A stretch of DNA of 64,000 nt from Aporrectodea caliginosa. Lineage: Eukaryota; Annelida; Clitellata; Crassiclitellata; Lumbricidae. Shown piece by piece: positions 52,936-63,032 of this stretch. The stretch spans positions 726,001 through 790,000 of the forward strand of contig JACEVL010000162.1 in assembly GCA_020284085.1 (NCBI GenBank). The letters run 5' to 3'. Within the stretch, counting starts at the first letter, position 1; every line of letters starts with the position of its first letter. Both the position numbers and the translations under genes were made by a program. The notes beneath the pieces are model-generated. The model did no database searches, was not told where the DNA came from, and saw only the letters and a program-made list of their open reading frames with translations.

Positions 52936-53347
52936 CCCCTCGAAGTCCAACTCACACCTCAACGTGGTGAGGGGTAGCAACAGTCAGTAGGGGAGTGCCT
53001 GCTGAGGCTATGCCATCAGTGGTGAAGGTCTTGGCCGAAGTACCACCTTAGGGCGCTACGCGAGGTGGACAGGCTCAGCAGGAACCCTGAAAAAGCTGGC
53101 AAACGTGGGTGGCATCGCCGCCTTTGATACCACATGTGGATATCAGAGCCAGTCCTAAGCCTGGAACTCTCTTTAAGGGAGAAGTGCGAAGGTCGAACGG
53201 ATGGGTGCAGATACTCCGTTCGTAAAGAAAAATACGAATGAAATCCAATGCAAGCATTGGACCCCAAAAGGGCCTCGGCCCAGGGATCCGAGGCAAGCGT
53301 TGGACACCTACGGGCCTTCGGCCCATGGATCCTGATGATGATGATGA
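52936..53347 (+). mobile_element. Short non-autonomous retroposon with (GAT)n tail
   Basis: It is bounded by TGTAGCACAAAA at 52924-52935 and 53348-53359, a 12-bp duplication; the matching empty site is at 50609-50620. The element starts CCCCTCGAAGTCCAACTC, contains TGGTGAAGGTCTTGGCCGAA and ends GGGCCTTCGGCCCATGGATC with GATGATGAT. The layout suggests the joined ends of an RTE-type LINE without its ORF. No tRNA-like boxes were seen. Confidence 0.8.
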
Positions 53348-53630
53348 TGTAGCACAAAAATAACATAACAGTCAATTTCAAGACATTCGTTGATTGACAG
53401 GAAGCAATGGGAGAAAGACCCTTAAAAGGACCAAAGTCCCGCTGACAGGGTTTACACATGCACAAAGAAATGATAACAACTAGCTATCTGATATAATTAC
53501 CAAGAGTAGGCTACGTGTACAATGGTCTTAACTAGTTAACTAAAAATCAAAATTGAAACAAATTAAGTCTCTGCCCAAGCACAATGTATGCACACAATAT
53601 AATATTTTGCCCATAATATATGCACACTAG

Positions 53631-53973
53631 GCAGGGAGTAAGAAAGGAAACAAGGGAAGAGTCATGGATTAATAGCTAGTAAGTGACCGCGGAGTTTCCG
53701 TTTAAAGAGATGCACGGATAATAATTACGTTATTCCAGTTCCTCGGACCAGAACTTTTAATTGAGAATTTCCTTGTGTTGGTTCTAATAGCAACTCCTCT
53801 ATAATAGGTAGCGGATGATCTAATACTATACGAATTTGATTGAGATGTCATGCTAATGAAAGCCCGGCAAAAGATGCTGCATGTATTGAAACATGAACTC
53901 TGGGGTCTGCTGTATTCCGACCTGTTCAATTTGAAGAATATTTAATTTATGTAAAATAGATTGCGAAGATAGA
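53631..53973 (-). pseudogene. LINE ORF2 fossil, copy 2, C-terminal part
   Basis: The minus strand reads RTNTRKFSIKSSGPRNWNNV, nearly the same as copy 1. It is split from its upstream part (57107-57790) by a 3.1-kb insertion. Confidence 0.85.
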
Positions 53974-54725
53974 TGTGGCGACCGCCGCCCGGACGCTACC
54001 TCTCTGCTCACGGGACGGTGTCGGCTCCAGCCCACTATCCGTCTGAAGCCGCCCGAGTCACTGCCTTGTCTATCTTCATCGTAAAATGGCTGTTCTCCAT
54101 CTCTATCCATAGTAACCGTTTCTGTCAGGGGAGGCTTAGCATTTGCCGCTTCTTTAAGAGGGGTAACACTGTACAGCTCCGTATTGGGGTCTGACTCTGC
54201 TTCTTCCACGGTCGCCGAATGGGCAACGTCCTGAGGATGGCCTTTTCTCAGAACAGGGTTCGTCCTTTTACCCGCAAGAGTCTTCTTCTTTGTGCATACC
54301 TTCTTAGCTACGGGCCTTCTCTTCTTCTCCGCCTGAACTGAACTTTTACGTACCACTCTACATCTCGTGACTCCTAAGCTCTCGCCAATAATAGGGGACA
54401 CCAAACGTTCTCTAAGTTCCTGAAACCAGGGATACCTATGACAAGTCTGTAAATTATCTCGTCCTAGACAATACTTGAAATCACGCTCTACGTCAACTCG
54501 ACCTAGACCATACTTAGAGCAAATCTCTGCGTCATCACGCCCTAGACCATACGGGGGACAACTCTCTACGTCACCTCGTCCTAGACAAAAGTCCATGGGG
54601 CAATGAGCCTTACTACCGTCATGTGTCTCACCATCCATTTCCGTGTTTGGCATGCGGCCTCTCACGTATATTGCCATGCACCACAATTGACGGAGTAAGT
54701 TCCTTACTCGCCTCTGTGTTGGCAA
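53974..54725 (-). CDS. ORF of unknown function in the 3.1-kb element
   Basis: From ATG 54725 about 250 codons are open inside the element; the frame then runs into LINE DNA. It has four diverged units (LGRGDVESCPPYG, LGRDDAEICSKYG, LGRVDVERDFKYC, LGRDNLQTCHRYP), a basic stretch (EKKRRPVAKKVCTKKKTLAG) and an acidic tail. No known domain recognised. It may be the C-terminal end of a retroelement protein overlapping the 3' end, or a spurious frame. Confidence 0.4.
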
Positions 54726-55569
54726 AGAACTACCAACACAGTGATAAATGCTACTTTGAAAGAAAGAAACACTGGTAAGGAATCAACGGACTCTGACAGT
54801 GAAGGCAAAGAACGACCAACACTGATAATTCTGCTTCGAAAGAAAGAAACACTGGTTAGGTATCTACGGACTATGATAGTGAAGGTCCTCTCTCTATAAC
54901 TTTCACTATCTACACACAGAACTTCGTTCCGACCTACGCACGAGGGGGCCCAGCCTCGCACTTCAGTCAGTTCTCAGAGCTGTGTGTTGCGACAAGCATA
55001 TAATATCTACCCGGGTACCCGACTACCCGAACGTACCGGTCACTTTCTTGGTCTGCGTTGCTCTCACTTTGATCTGGATATCCGACTATCCAGATTCTCT
55101 CGTATCGTTAACTATCTTGGTCTGCGTTAATCTACCCACCTGGGGTTTTCGTACTCCTCACCAAGGGCGTTGACTCGCTGTGTCTCGCGAGTACACCCTT
55201 CCCCGGCTTAAGTCTTACACAACCTTTCTTCCCGCTATCCGAAACAATCTGATCCGGGTCCTGCCAACGAGAGTGGGCCCTTACTCCGCCTCAGGTATCC
55301 CTTGAATCAAACTTTCCGAATCAGATAGCGAGCGTTACGGTTGTGCCCGGGAGCGCACGGACTCACAGGATTCGTTTCTGAATCCTCGGACTCGATTCCG
55401 TTGCCGGAATCAGGGGCAAGTGTCACTAACGTTACCCCTTTGTTTCTCACAGACCTGTGTATTTACTTCCCTGTTAGGGAATTGTACTGTCTCTCACACC
55501 TGAACGAACCACGGTCAGATCTGTCGGGTAGTTCCCCGAACAGAGAGATATGCGGTTAGTTCCGCAAGT

Positions 55570-55945
55570 AAAGAAACCGCGGGGAAACCGCGACTAAAGA
55601 TAATGCGGCTAGTCCCGCAAGTAGAGATAGAATCCGCGGGAAAATCGTAAGCCCCGCAAGTAAAGAATTCGCTGGGAAACCGCGACTAGAAATATTGCGG
55701 TAGATATTTACCGCGGGGAAACCGCGGTAATAAGTACAACCGATGTTAAGTACGCAAAGAAAGATTATCCGCAAGAAAACCGCGGAAGTTACTCTGAACG
55801 ACGCTAGATACGCAAAGAAAGATAATCCGCGGGGAAACCGCGGGAGTAAGTACAAAAAGAAAGATATTCCACGGGGAAACCGCGGAATTAACTATGAACG
55901 ACGTTAGGTACGCGACGAAAGATAATCCACGGGAAACCGCGAATT
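55570..55945. repeat. Array of CCGCGG-GGAAA-CCGCGG hairpins
   Basis: About eight variants of CCGCGGGGAAACCGCGG, for example at 55577, 55711 and 55827, spaced some 40-60 bases apart. Many are followed by TACGCAAAGAAAGATA. Each can fold into a 6-bp stem with a GGAAA loop. Confidence 0.85.
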
Positions 55946-56199
55946 AAGATTTTTTTGGTCCACCCCGTAAGTAGAAAAGGTGCGGAAGACCCGCAAGGTA
56001 TAAAGAATATGCGGATATATCCGCAAGTGTTTTACGAACGGTATCAACGGGGTCACCATCTTCCCCGTGCTTTACCACACTGGTGTGCAGCATTTATCGA
56101 ACGGTAACTCCGGGGAGCTTTTCCAGTATTTATCTGTCACCAACGGGGTCACCCTCCCCGTATTTGATCGAACCGGGCCAGCGGGGAATTTTCCCCGTA

Positions 56200-56350
56200 T
56201 TTACTCACTCGCCGTTAACTGATTTCCCCGTAACTCACGTACTCCGAACTTTACGCGGAAACCGGACTTTGATTTTTCACTCGCCGTTAACTGATTTTCC
56301 CGTCTCTCCCCGATCTCCGCACTTTACGCGAAATCGGGCTTTGATTTTTC
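56200..56350. repeat. 71-bp tandem duplication
   Basis: TCACTCGCCGTTAACTGATTT starts at about 56207 and 56278; both copies continue to a TTTACGCG...GACTTTGATTTTT-type end. Located in the 3.1-kb element. Confidence 0.8.
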
Positions 56351-57106
56351 GTTACAGACCTGTCGGTATCTCCGCGTACTTTCCGATCGACACCAACGGG
56401 GTGACACCTTCCCCGTTATAGACCTGTGAGCCCTTATTCTCACAATCGGTCTTTCCCCGATTAGCCTACCACGATCCAAGCTCGGACCGGCTCGCGATCA
56501 ACAACGTGATGGGCCCTACCCCGTCAGATCAGCGATAGCCGGCACTGGCCGGACCGCGTGAGCGGCTGTCACACGGGAGCGCACGGATTAGTCTTGTCTT
56601 ATTTTGGACGCGGAGGCGCCCGTAACTCACCCGAACCGTTTGATTTCATTTTCCCGTAACCAACGACACTAAAGAACCGTGTCGCTATGTGTAGAGCTGT
56701 GCACAACCACTCTACATTATAGGCAAAACACCGTGAGGCAGCCTATATTCATCTATCGACCATGTATGATGTAGCTCTCATCGCTTATAAATGCCTCCCT
56801 ACACAAGTTCTTAACACGAGGTGTGTAAGAGATAGCTCCTAAGGACTAATTTTAGGCGATGCCTATCTTTAGTCATCAATTATAGGACGTGGGAAGATGT
56901 ACTTTTATTTAATTGATAGATTAAAACGTTAAAATGGCAGAAATTAAGCGACCGTATAATTTTAATTATTTTTATTATAAACGAATCGAGCGTATGTAAA
57001 ACGACGCCACCTAGCGACTCAGAGGCGCGACACCGTATAGCAGAAAATCAATATTAATTGAGCTATTTATAGATCATTCATTCTGCCTTGTGGCTTGTCC
57101 GCCACA

Positions 57107-57790
57107 TAGAGACCTAATGTATAGGCCTACCCAAAATAATTCTGGCCGCCCATTTTTGTAATAAAGTTAACCTACCCAGACGAGATTCATAATTTGAGGC
57201 CCAGACTACATTACAATATGAAAAATATGGGTGAATTAGAGAGTAATATAGACTAACTCTAATTCGGGTCGGTAGTAGGTATATAGGTAATGCTAAATGC
57301 TGGCCAAAGCGACCATACTTTTCGCAACTTTTTAGAAATGTTTTCGATATGCAACTTCCATATTAAAAATTGGTCCACATATATACTTCCAGGAATTTGA
57401 CGGAATTTACCTATGGTATAAGATTATTGTCCATATGAATTGTTTCTTTTACTTCTGGAATGTGCTTACAATGTAAGCAGGATAATTCGTAATTGGTTTT
57501 CTTGACGTTCGGGATAACTTATTAACTCTGCACCAATGGATCACATTCTTAAGTTCTTGATTCATTAGTTTAAAAAGTTTTTCATATGATTTATGAGAAG
57601 CAAAGATGTTGGTATCGTCGGCGAAAAGTAGGCCTACAAAACGCACCATCTGGAAAGCATTGGGAAGGTCATTAACGAAAAGTAAGATAAGAAGGGTCCA
57701 AGAATTGTTCCTTGCGGTACTCCAAATATGATTATTCTTATTTTTGTATAAAGAGCCATTACATAAGACTTCTTGCTTTCAACTATCAAG
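57107..57790 (-). pseudogene. LINE ORF2 fossil, copy 2, upstream part
   Basis: The minus strand reads LLFADDTNIFASHKSYEKLF and LMNQELKNVIHWCRVNKLS, matching copy 1. Decayed. The frame extends to TTGATAGTTGAAAGCAAG at the right. Confidence 0.85.
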
Positions 57791-57809
57791 ATAATTCCTG
57801 AACCAATTC

Positions 57810-58070
57810 AGTGCAATGCATGTGTGCATGTCTGTATATTTGTAAGATTGTAAGGGTGTGCATGGACGATGAATGATGTGTGTATGTGCGTATGCATGCA
57901 TGTAATGTAGGCTATGCGTGTAAATGAGTAAGTATATAATTATGTGTGTATGTATTTATTTGTATATGTGTGGTTAATGCATGCATGTATGTATGCATGT
58001 ATGTATGCATGTATGTATGAATGTATGCATGCATATATGTATGTATGTATGTGCGTATGTATTTCTCTGG
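57810..58070. repeat. GTAT/GCAT-type microsatellite
   Basis: ATGCATGTATGTATGC and similar words. Frames here are artefacts. Confidence 0.85.
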
Positions 58071-58264
58071 ATAATTATGCAGTGTCTTTCAAGAACATCT
58101 ATTATACTGCCCTCCAAAGCCAAAACGCAGTAACGCGAAAACAGTTTTCTCACTTTTTCACATTTTTGCCCTTAAGATGTAACTATCTTCATGTTAAAAA
58201 ATTGTCGAAGCTGTATTATACGTCGATAACAGTTTCAGTTTACGAGGTTTTAGATGCATCTATG

Positions 58265-58361
58265 TAACTGAATATTATATAGTGCCTTTTAAAGGAAACT
58301 CCGAAAGGCAGCAACATTTAAGCGTGCAGGCAGACTTTCTGTTTTGTTCAACGTATTTATG

Positions 58362-58427
<66 letters not shown>

Positions 58428-58640
58428 CGCCTTCGAAAAACATATAAAAGGCTCTGAAACGCGGCAATCTGACAGATCTGCGTTTACGCAGTGAAAGTGG
58501 CTTAAAGCACGAGATTTGCTCCATGCGTTCCATACATGTACGACTTCTATGAGCTTATGGCATCTATAAATGCATGTATATATATAATTATATATATATA
58601 TATATATATATAAACTGGTGTATCCAAGTGCACATGACTT
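58265..58640. repeat. AT microsatellites with TATATAGCGCC tail scraps
   Basis: AT runs at 58367-58426 and 58580-58610. TATATAGTGCCTTTTAAAGG (58275) and TATATAGCGCCTTCG (58426) resemble LINE/SINE 3' ends elsewhere in the window. Confidence 0.8.
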
Positions 58641-58734
58641 TGTGTTATTGCTTATTATAGGCAATGCGGTGTTTTTCAGGAGTTATATATAAGGCGTTGT
58701 ATAAATGTTTTTGATACCGACATGCTTCCTGGAA

Positions 58735-58875
58735 CGAATTAATGAATGAACGAATGAATAATGGAATGAACGAATGAATGAACGAACGAATGAATGAATT
58801 AATGAATGAACTAATGAATAATGATCGAATGAATGAATGACCGAATAAATGAACGAACGAATGAATGAACGAGAA
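58735..58875. repeat. Degenerate (GAAT)n/(GAAC)n
   Basis: AATGAATGAACGAATG variants over about 140 bases. Confidence 0.9.
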
Positions 58876-59250
58876 CAGAAACGAACGATTCGACTTAATC
58901 GTACTTAAGTTTCATATCCGTTGCAATTCGTTGCACACATTGCTGGTTCATTAGCAAAGGCAGTTGCAATTTTTAGAGCGCATTATCAGGCACATACAGG
59001 TATCTCAAGTGCTGCACTAAAAGATGACTAACGAGGGAAACGATGCAATTAAATGGACATTTCTCCAATTAGAAAGTTGCCTAATGAGCGCTCAATGCGA
59101 GGTGTTATAGAGCCAAATAATAGCCCTAATGGTCTTCTTTATATATCAGCGATAACGGGGAGGGTGTACACTGTACAGTAATGCAAGATAATGTTAGGGT
59201 AAGGTAAAGCAGGTTAACACAAGGCAATGTAAGATAGGGAGAAGGTCTGT
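58876..59250. other. Intergenic sequence, nothing recognised
   Basis: No ORF or bounded repeat found; a short GGTAAGGTAAAG-rich stretch lies near 59200. Confidence 0.55.
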
Positions 59251-59335
59251 CTATGACTGTTTCTATCCGTCTATCTGTCTGTCTGTCTGTCCGTCCGTTT
59301 GTCTGTCTCCGTGTCTATTCTCTGCGTCATCTTTT

Positions 59336-59488
<153 letters not shown>

Positions 59489-59639
59489 CTCAATTTCCCT
59501 ATGTGGCTCTCTGTCTATTTGTCTCTCTCTCTATCTCTTCTTCTGTCTGCCTCTGCCTCTCTGTATCTACATTTCTCTATATCTCTCTGTCTGTGTGTCT
59601 ATCTCTATACATTATACATATCCATTTATGAAGTCAGCT

Positions 59640-60240
59640 GCAACCAGTGTCCCTGACTTGGGGAAGAGGAGATGCTAAGAAGGTGGAAGCATGGGAAAGG
59701 TGAACCACTGTATAGCCATTGTATAGCCATTGTATAACCACTGTATAACCACTGTATAACCGTCAATGGTATAAATCATGCGACGTGGAGAAATTTCTAT
59801 GATTTTCGTATCATGCGATTGCTCGACATGCAGGCAGAATGGAAGCCGTGTGTTACTGTGTAAGCATCGTCAGGACAGAGCTCGACCATGGAATTTTATC
59901 AGAGATGGAATGTCATGTGAGGTCGTATATAGTCGTTCCTCGGCAGCTGCAGGGTAAATCCGGTTGCTGCAGCAGAGGCCCAACTCGAGGATGCTTATGC
60001 GGTTTCCATTCTGGTTATATACAGTGGTTCACCTTAACCAGGCTTCCGAATTCTTGCCATCTCCTTTTCCTCCAATCTGGTAGACTATGTCCTAGAGTAA
60101 ACCTTTGCCTCCTATAATTTATATACTCTGCTGCATCACCTATACGAACTGTCATGATGCCTTGATGTATATTTTCATATGCAAATATACATGTAAGCTT
60201 ATACCTACAAGTGCATATATATGTTCAGCTGTATATAGAC
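59640..60240. other. Intergenic sequence, short tandem near 59710
   Basis: ATTGTATAGCC/ACTGTATAACC repeats about five times at 59710-59765. The frame at 59839-60117 shows no domain and no homology I recognise. Confidence 0.5.
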
Positions 60241-60280
60241 ATTCATAGATATATCATGCATTCATAGATACAGTATATGC

Positions 60281-60465
60281 ATTCAGATTTACATTATATG
60301 TGTACGGTCTACGTGAAAATCGCAGATTTATATATAATATTTTATTCAGATTTACATTATATGTGTACCGGTCTACGTGAAAATCGCAGATTTATATATA
60401 ATATTTTATTCAGATTTACATTATATGTATACCGGTCTACGTGAAAATCGCAGATTTATATATAA
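60281..60465. repeat. 64-bp satellite, left block
   Basis: Units beginning ATTCAGATTTACATTATATG at 60281, 60344 and 60408; each contains ACCGGTCTACGTGAAAATCG. The array resumes at 61408 after a Helitron. Confidence 0.95.
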
Positions 60466-61407
60466 CTAGCAATTTTTACCCGGCGTTCGCCCGGGTTTTC
60501 CCCAGGCGTAATTTTTAACGGCTGCAAATAAAGGCTACTTACTTACTATATTTGCTGATGGGCTTCAAATATTTAAAAAATGTCCATATATCTGAATGGA
60601 AACGATATTTAGAGGTGAACATAGTTGCTTTGCCCGTGTACTGCACGGGTTATCTCTATATAATTATAGGCAATATTATTATTTTGTTCCCCGTTCTTTA
60701 CGGTTTATCTCTACCTGAAATAGGCGTATTATTTTGTTCCCCGTACTACACGGGTTATTTCTAAATTATAATAGGCGTATTATTTGCCGTTGGCCAGCGT
60801 GACGTAAGATTGCATATTTAGCCGCGTGACGTAATTTAAGATTGCATATTAATTTTAGTGACGTGGACAAATGGGCATGCTTATAATGTCCATAAATCGG
60901 AATTGAAAGCAAATTATGAGCTGAAAGTAATTGGGATGAGATAGAAATTCGAATAGCTAAAGTAAGTTTCGAGTTGCTTTGACCTAGAAAATCGGCAATG
61001 GCCGTGGTTGCAAAAAATGTGAGCTTAGTGTAATTAGGTCACCAAATCTGTAAATGGTTGCGCTGACCTAGAAATTCGCCCGTGGCGACTTCTGATTGGT
61101 TGCTAGATGCTCCGTGTGACGTAAGATTGCTTATTAAGCATGCGTGACGTGAACAAATGGCCTTACTATGGGCGGTATTGAAATAAGCTCGCTGAAAAGT
61201 TAAATTGAAAATGGCCATATATCGGCGTTTAAATAAAATTGCGAACTGAAAATAGTCGCGTTGACCTAGACGTTGCGTAATAATGCTTTGTAAATTTTTT
61301 CAACTCGCTAAACCGTTCCGTTTCGGAGCCTTTAGCCGGACAGCGATGCATTGCAAACATACATACATACATACGGAAGGACAAACTTTAAGAATTATAG
61401 TATAAGA
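60466..61407 (-). mobile_element. Non-autonomous Helitron (942 bp)
   Basis: On the minus strand it begins TCTTATACTATAATTC and ends with hairpin ACCCGG-GCGAACG-CCGGGT, then AAAAATTG and CTAG. These are Helitron end features (5' TC, 3' hairpin and CTRR). It lies between A60465 and T61408; removing it restores an exact satellite unit, with no target duplication. No RepHel ORF. The interior has repeated CCCGTRYWGCACGGGTTAT-like words near 60630-60760. Confidence 0.88.
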
Positions 61408-61608
61408 TATTTTATTCAGATTTACATTATATGTGACCGGTCTACGTGAAAATCGCATATTTATATATAATATTTTATTCAGATTTACATTATATGTATA
61501 CCGGTCTACGTGAAAATCGCAGATTTATATATAATATTTTATTCAGATTTACATTAAGTTTTATGTGACCGGTCTACGTGAAAATCGCAGATTTATATAT
61601 AATATTTT
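61408..61608. repeat. 64-bp satellite, right block
   Basis: Units at 61414, 61477 and 61541 with the same sequence and period as the left block. Six units in total. Confidence 0.95.
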
Positions 61609-61775
61609 TATGGTTAGCAATTTCCTGCCAAGGAAGTAACTTGTTTAAATTTTTTATCGGCTTCACTTGCTCTTTCCCAGCGAACTCGGCTAGTATGAAA
61701 TGAATACATGGCTGTACACTGTCAGTGGGAGGATCAAGCGGCGAGGGAGGGAACTAGCCACCCTTTCTCGTCATG

Positions 61776-62061
61776 TGTATGTATGTATGTATGTATGTAT
61801 GTATGTATGTATGTATGTATGTATGTATGTATGTATGTATGTATGTATGAGCACTTGTTATAGCGCCCCTTCAAGATTTCTACTCAGAGGCGCTCCCGAG
61901 TATACAGCGCGGACACTGAATCGGAGTTTCACGCCGAAGCGCATGAGCAATTATGAGTGAAGGACTTGCCCATGTTCCCTACGCGGCGGCTTGGGTGGAT
62001 TCGAACCCGCAACCCTCCGGCTGCAAGGCACCGAACATACCCCTACACCACCGCGCCCCAC
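61776..62061 (-). mobile_element. tRNA-derived SINE, family B (CATA tail)
   Basis: Close match to 11121-11370: GAGCACTTGTTATAGCGCCC, GAAGGACTTGCCCATG, GGATTCGAACCCGCAACC. The tail is seen as GTAT units at 61780-61849. Confidence 0.9.
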
Positions 62062-62510
62062 CGATTACCGATGCTAAGAAATATGAAATCGTGGTTGCTT
62101 CTCAAGAGTGTGCTATACACTCCGAGCGGCAGCTCTGAGGAATTTGGGGGTATATATGTTAAGAGACTGATTTCGTGTAACTAAACAAATGATCCCTATA
62201 CGCCTTAGTCTCCCCCAATCGGCCTTCCCTCCTTCACTCTTCTTCGGGTTCCATAGCCGCGATATATCGGTGCCTTTCAAGCCTCAGTCATTTGCGGAAT
62301 GCCGCTGATGCCATGTCTTCGAGATATAGGAATGGTTGTTGGCGCTTAGGCACTTCAGCCATTCCTTGATTAATGTCCTGTCTATTGCGCCTCAGCATCG
62401 TAGAATTAATTAGTCCAGATTAGATGGACTTGACTGGACTGGGTTTAGTTTGATGAAATCAGAATAATTCGACTGAATGGGACCGGATTATAAGAGTCAC
62501 TGCATGGGTT
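62062..62510. other. Intergenic sequence, nothing recognised
   Basis: No gene or bounded repeat seen. Confidence 0.55.
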
Positions 62511-62514
62511 GCAT

Positions 62515-62553
62515 TAGATTAGATTAGATTAGATTAGATTAGATTAGATTAGA
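62515..62553. repeat. (AGATT)n microsatellite
   Basis: About eight pentanucleotide units. Looser GATT-rich sequence continues on both sides to about 63060. Confidence 0.95.
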
Positions 62554-62696
62554 TGAAAGAGAACGGGTTGATTTCTGGAATCTCGCCCAGGCTCACTCTC
62601 AACATTGTAAACGAATCCAATTAGCCCTATAAGAACCATACTTATAGCGCTGAACAGTGCATTATCGAAAGTATATAATAGTTTAGTTTCTAGCAC

Positions 62697-62863
62697 CAGT
62701 GGCGGCGCCAGGATTTCAGGTTTGGGGGGAGGGGTTAAAGCTAAAAAACCTTCTCTTTTGTCCCTCCTCGCTGTGATTTGCAGTGATTTCCCACTTTTTT
62801 GGGGGTGGGCTGAGCCGCAGTTAGGGGGCTAAGCACCCCCTAGCCCCCCTGGCGCCGCCACTG
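62697..62863. mobile_element. hAT-type MITE (167 bp), perfect ends
   Basis: A 16-bp perfect inverted repeat CAGTGGCGGCGCCAGG at both ends, with an exact 8-bp duplication TCTAGCAC at 62689-62696 and 62864-62871. No coding capacity. Confidence 0.97.
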
Positions 62864-63032
62864 TCTAGCACTATAACTGTACAATCATTCATTGTTGTTA
62901 CTAGCTGTGTTTTGACAGCTAGTTATGAATAAACAAAAATACAATACAATACAATTGGATTCGATTGAAATTGATTTGAGTGTGAATGGATTACATGGTA
63001 TTGTATTGAATTGAATTAGGTCAGATTAGTGA

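Larger units (their letters stand above)
53974..57106 (-). mobile_element. 3.13-kb TG...CA-bounded element, LTR-like (solo LTR or deleted element)
   Basis: Ends TGTGGCGACC and, reversed, TGTGGCGGAC. A 4-bp duplication TAGA lies at 53970-53973 and 57107-57110; the empty site is TAGA at 51552-51555 in copy 1. Short TG/CA inverted ends and a 4-bp duplication fit an LTR retroelement. I found no internal pair of long direct repeats, reverse transcriptase or integrase. It is GC-richer than its surroundings and full of short hairpins. Minus orientation is suggested by TATAAATAG near 57065 and by the ORF. Confidence 0.75.
52232..57790. repeat. Tandem segmental duplication, copy 2
   Basis: It repeats the order of copy 1: a 475-bp block (52232-52705), GTAT tract (52715-52892), AACCATAACCATA block (52893-53630), and minus-strand LINE (53631-57790). 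Private insertions are 52936-53347 and 53974-57106. Confidence 0.85.

Noticed and set aside
53075..53465. Minus-strand frames of 83 and 149 codons
   Set aside because: They lie across an ORF-less retroposon and its flanks; they match no known family and cross the insertion boundary.
59839..60117. 92-codon plus-strand frame as a downstream receptor exon
   Set aside because: No similarity to GABA-B receptor domains and no convincing splice sites.
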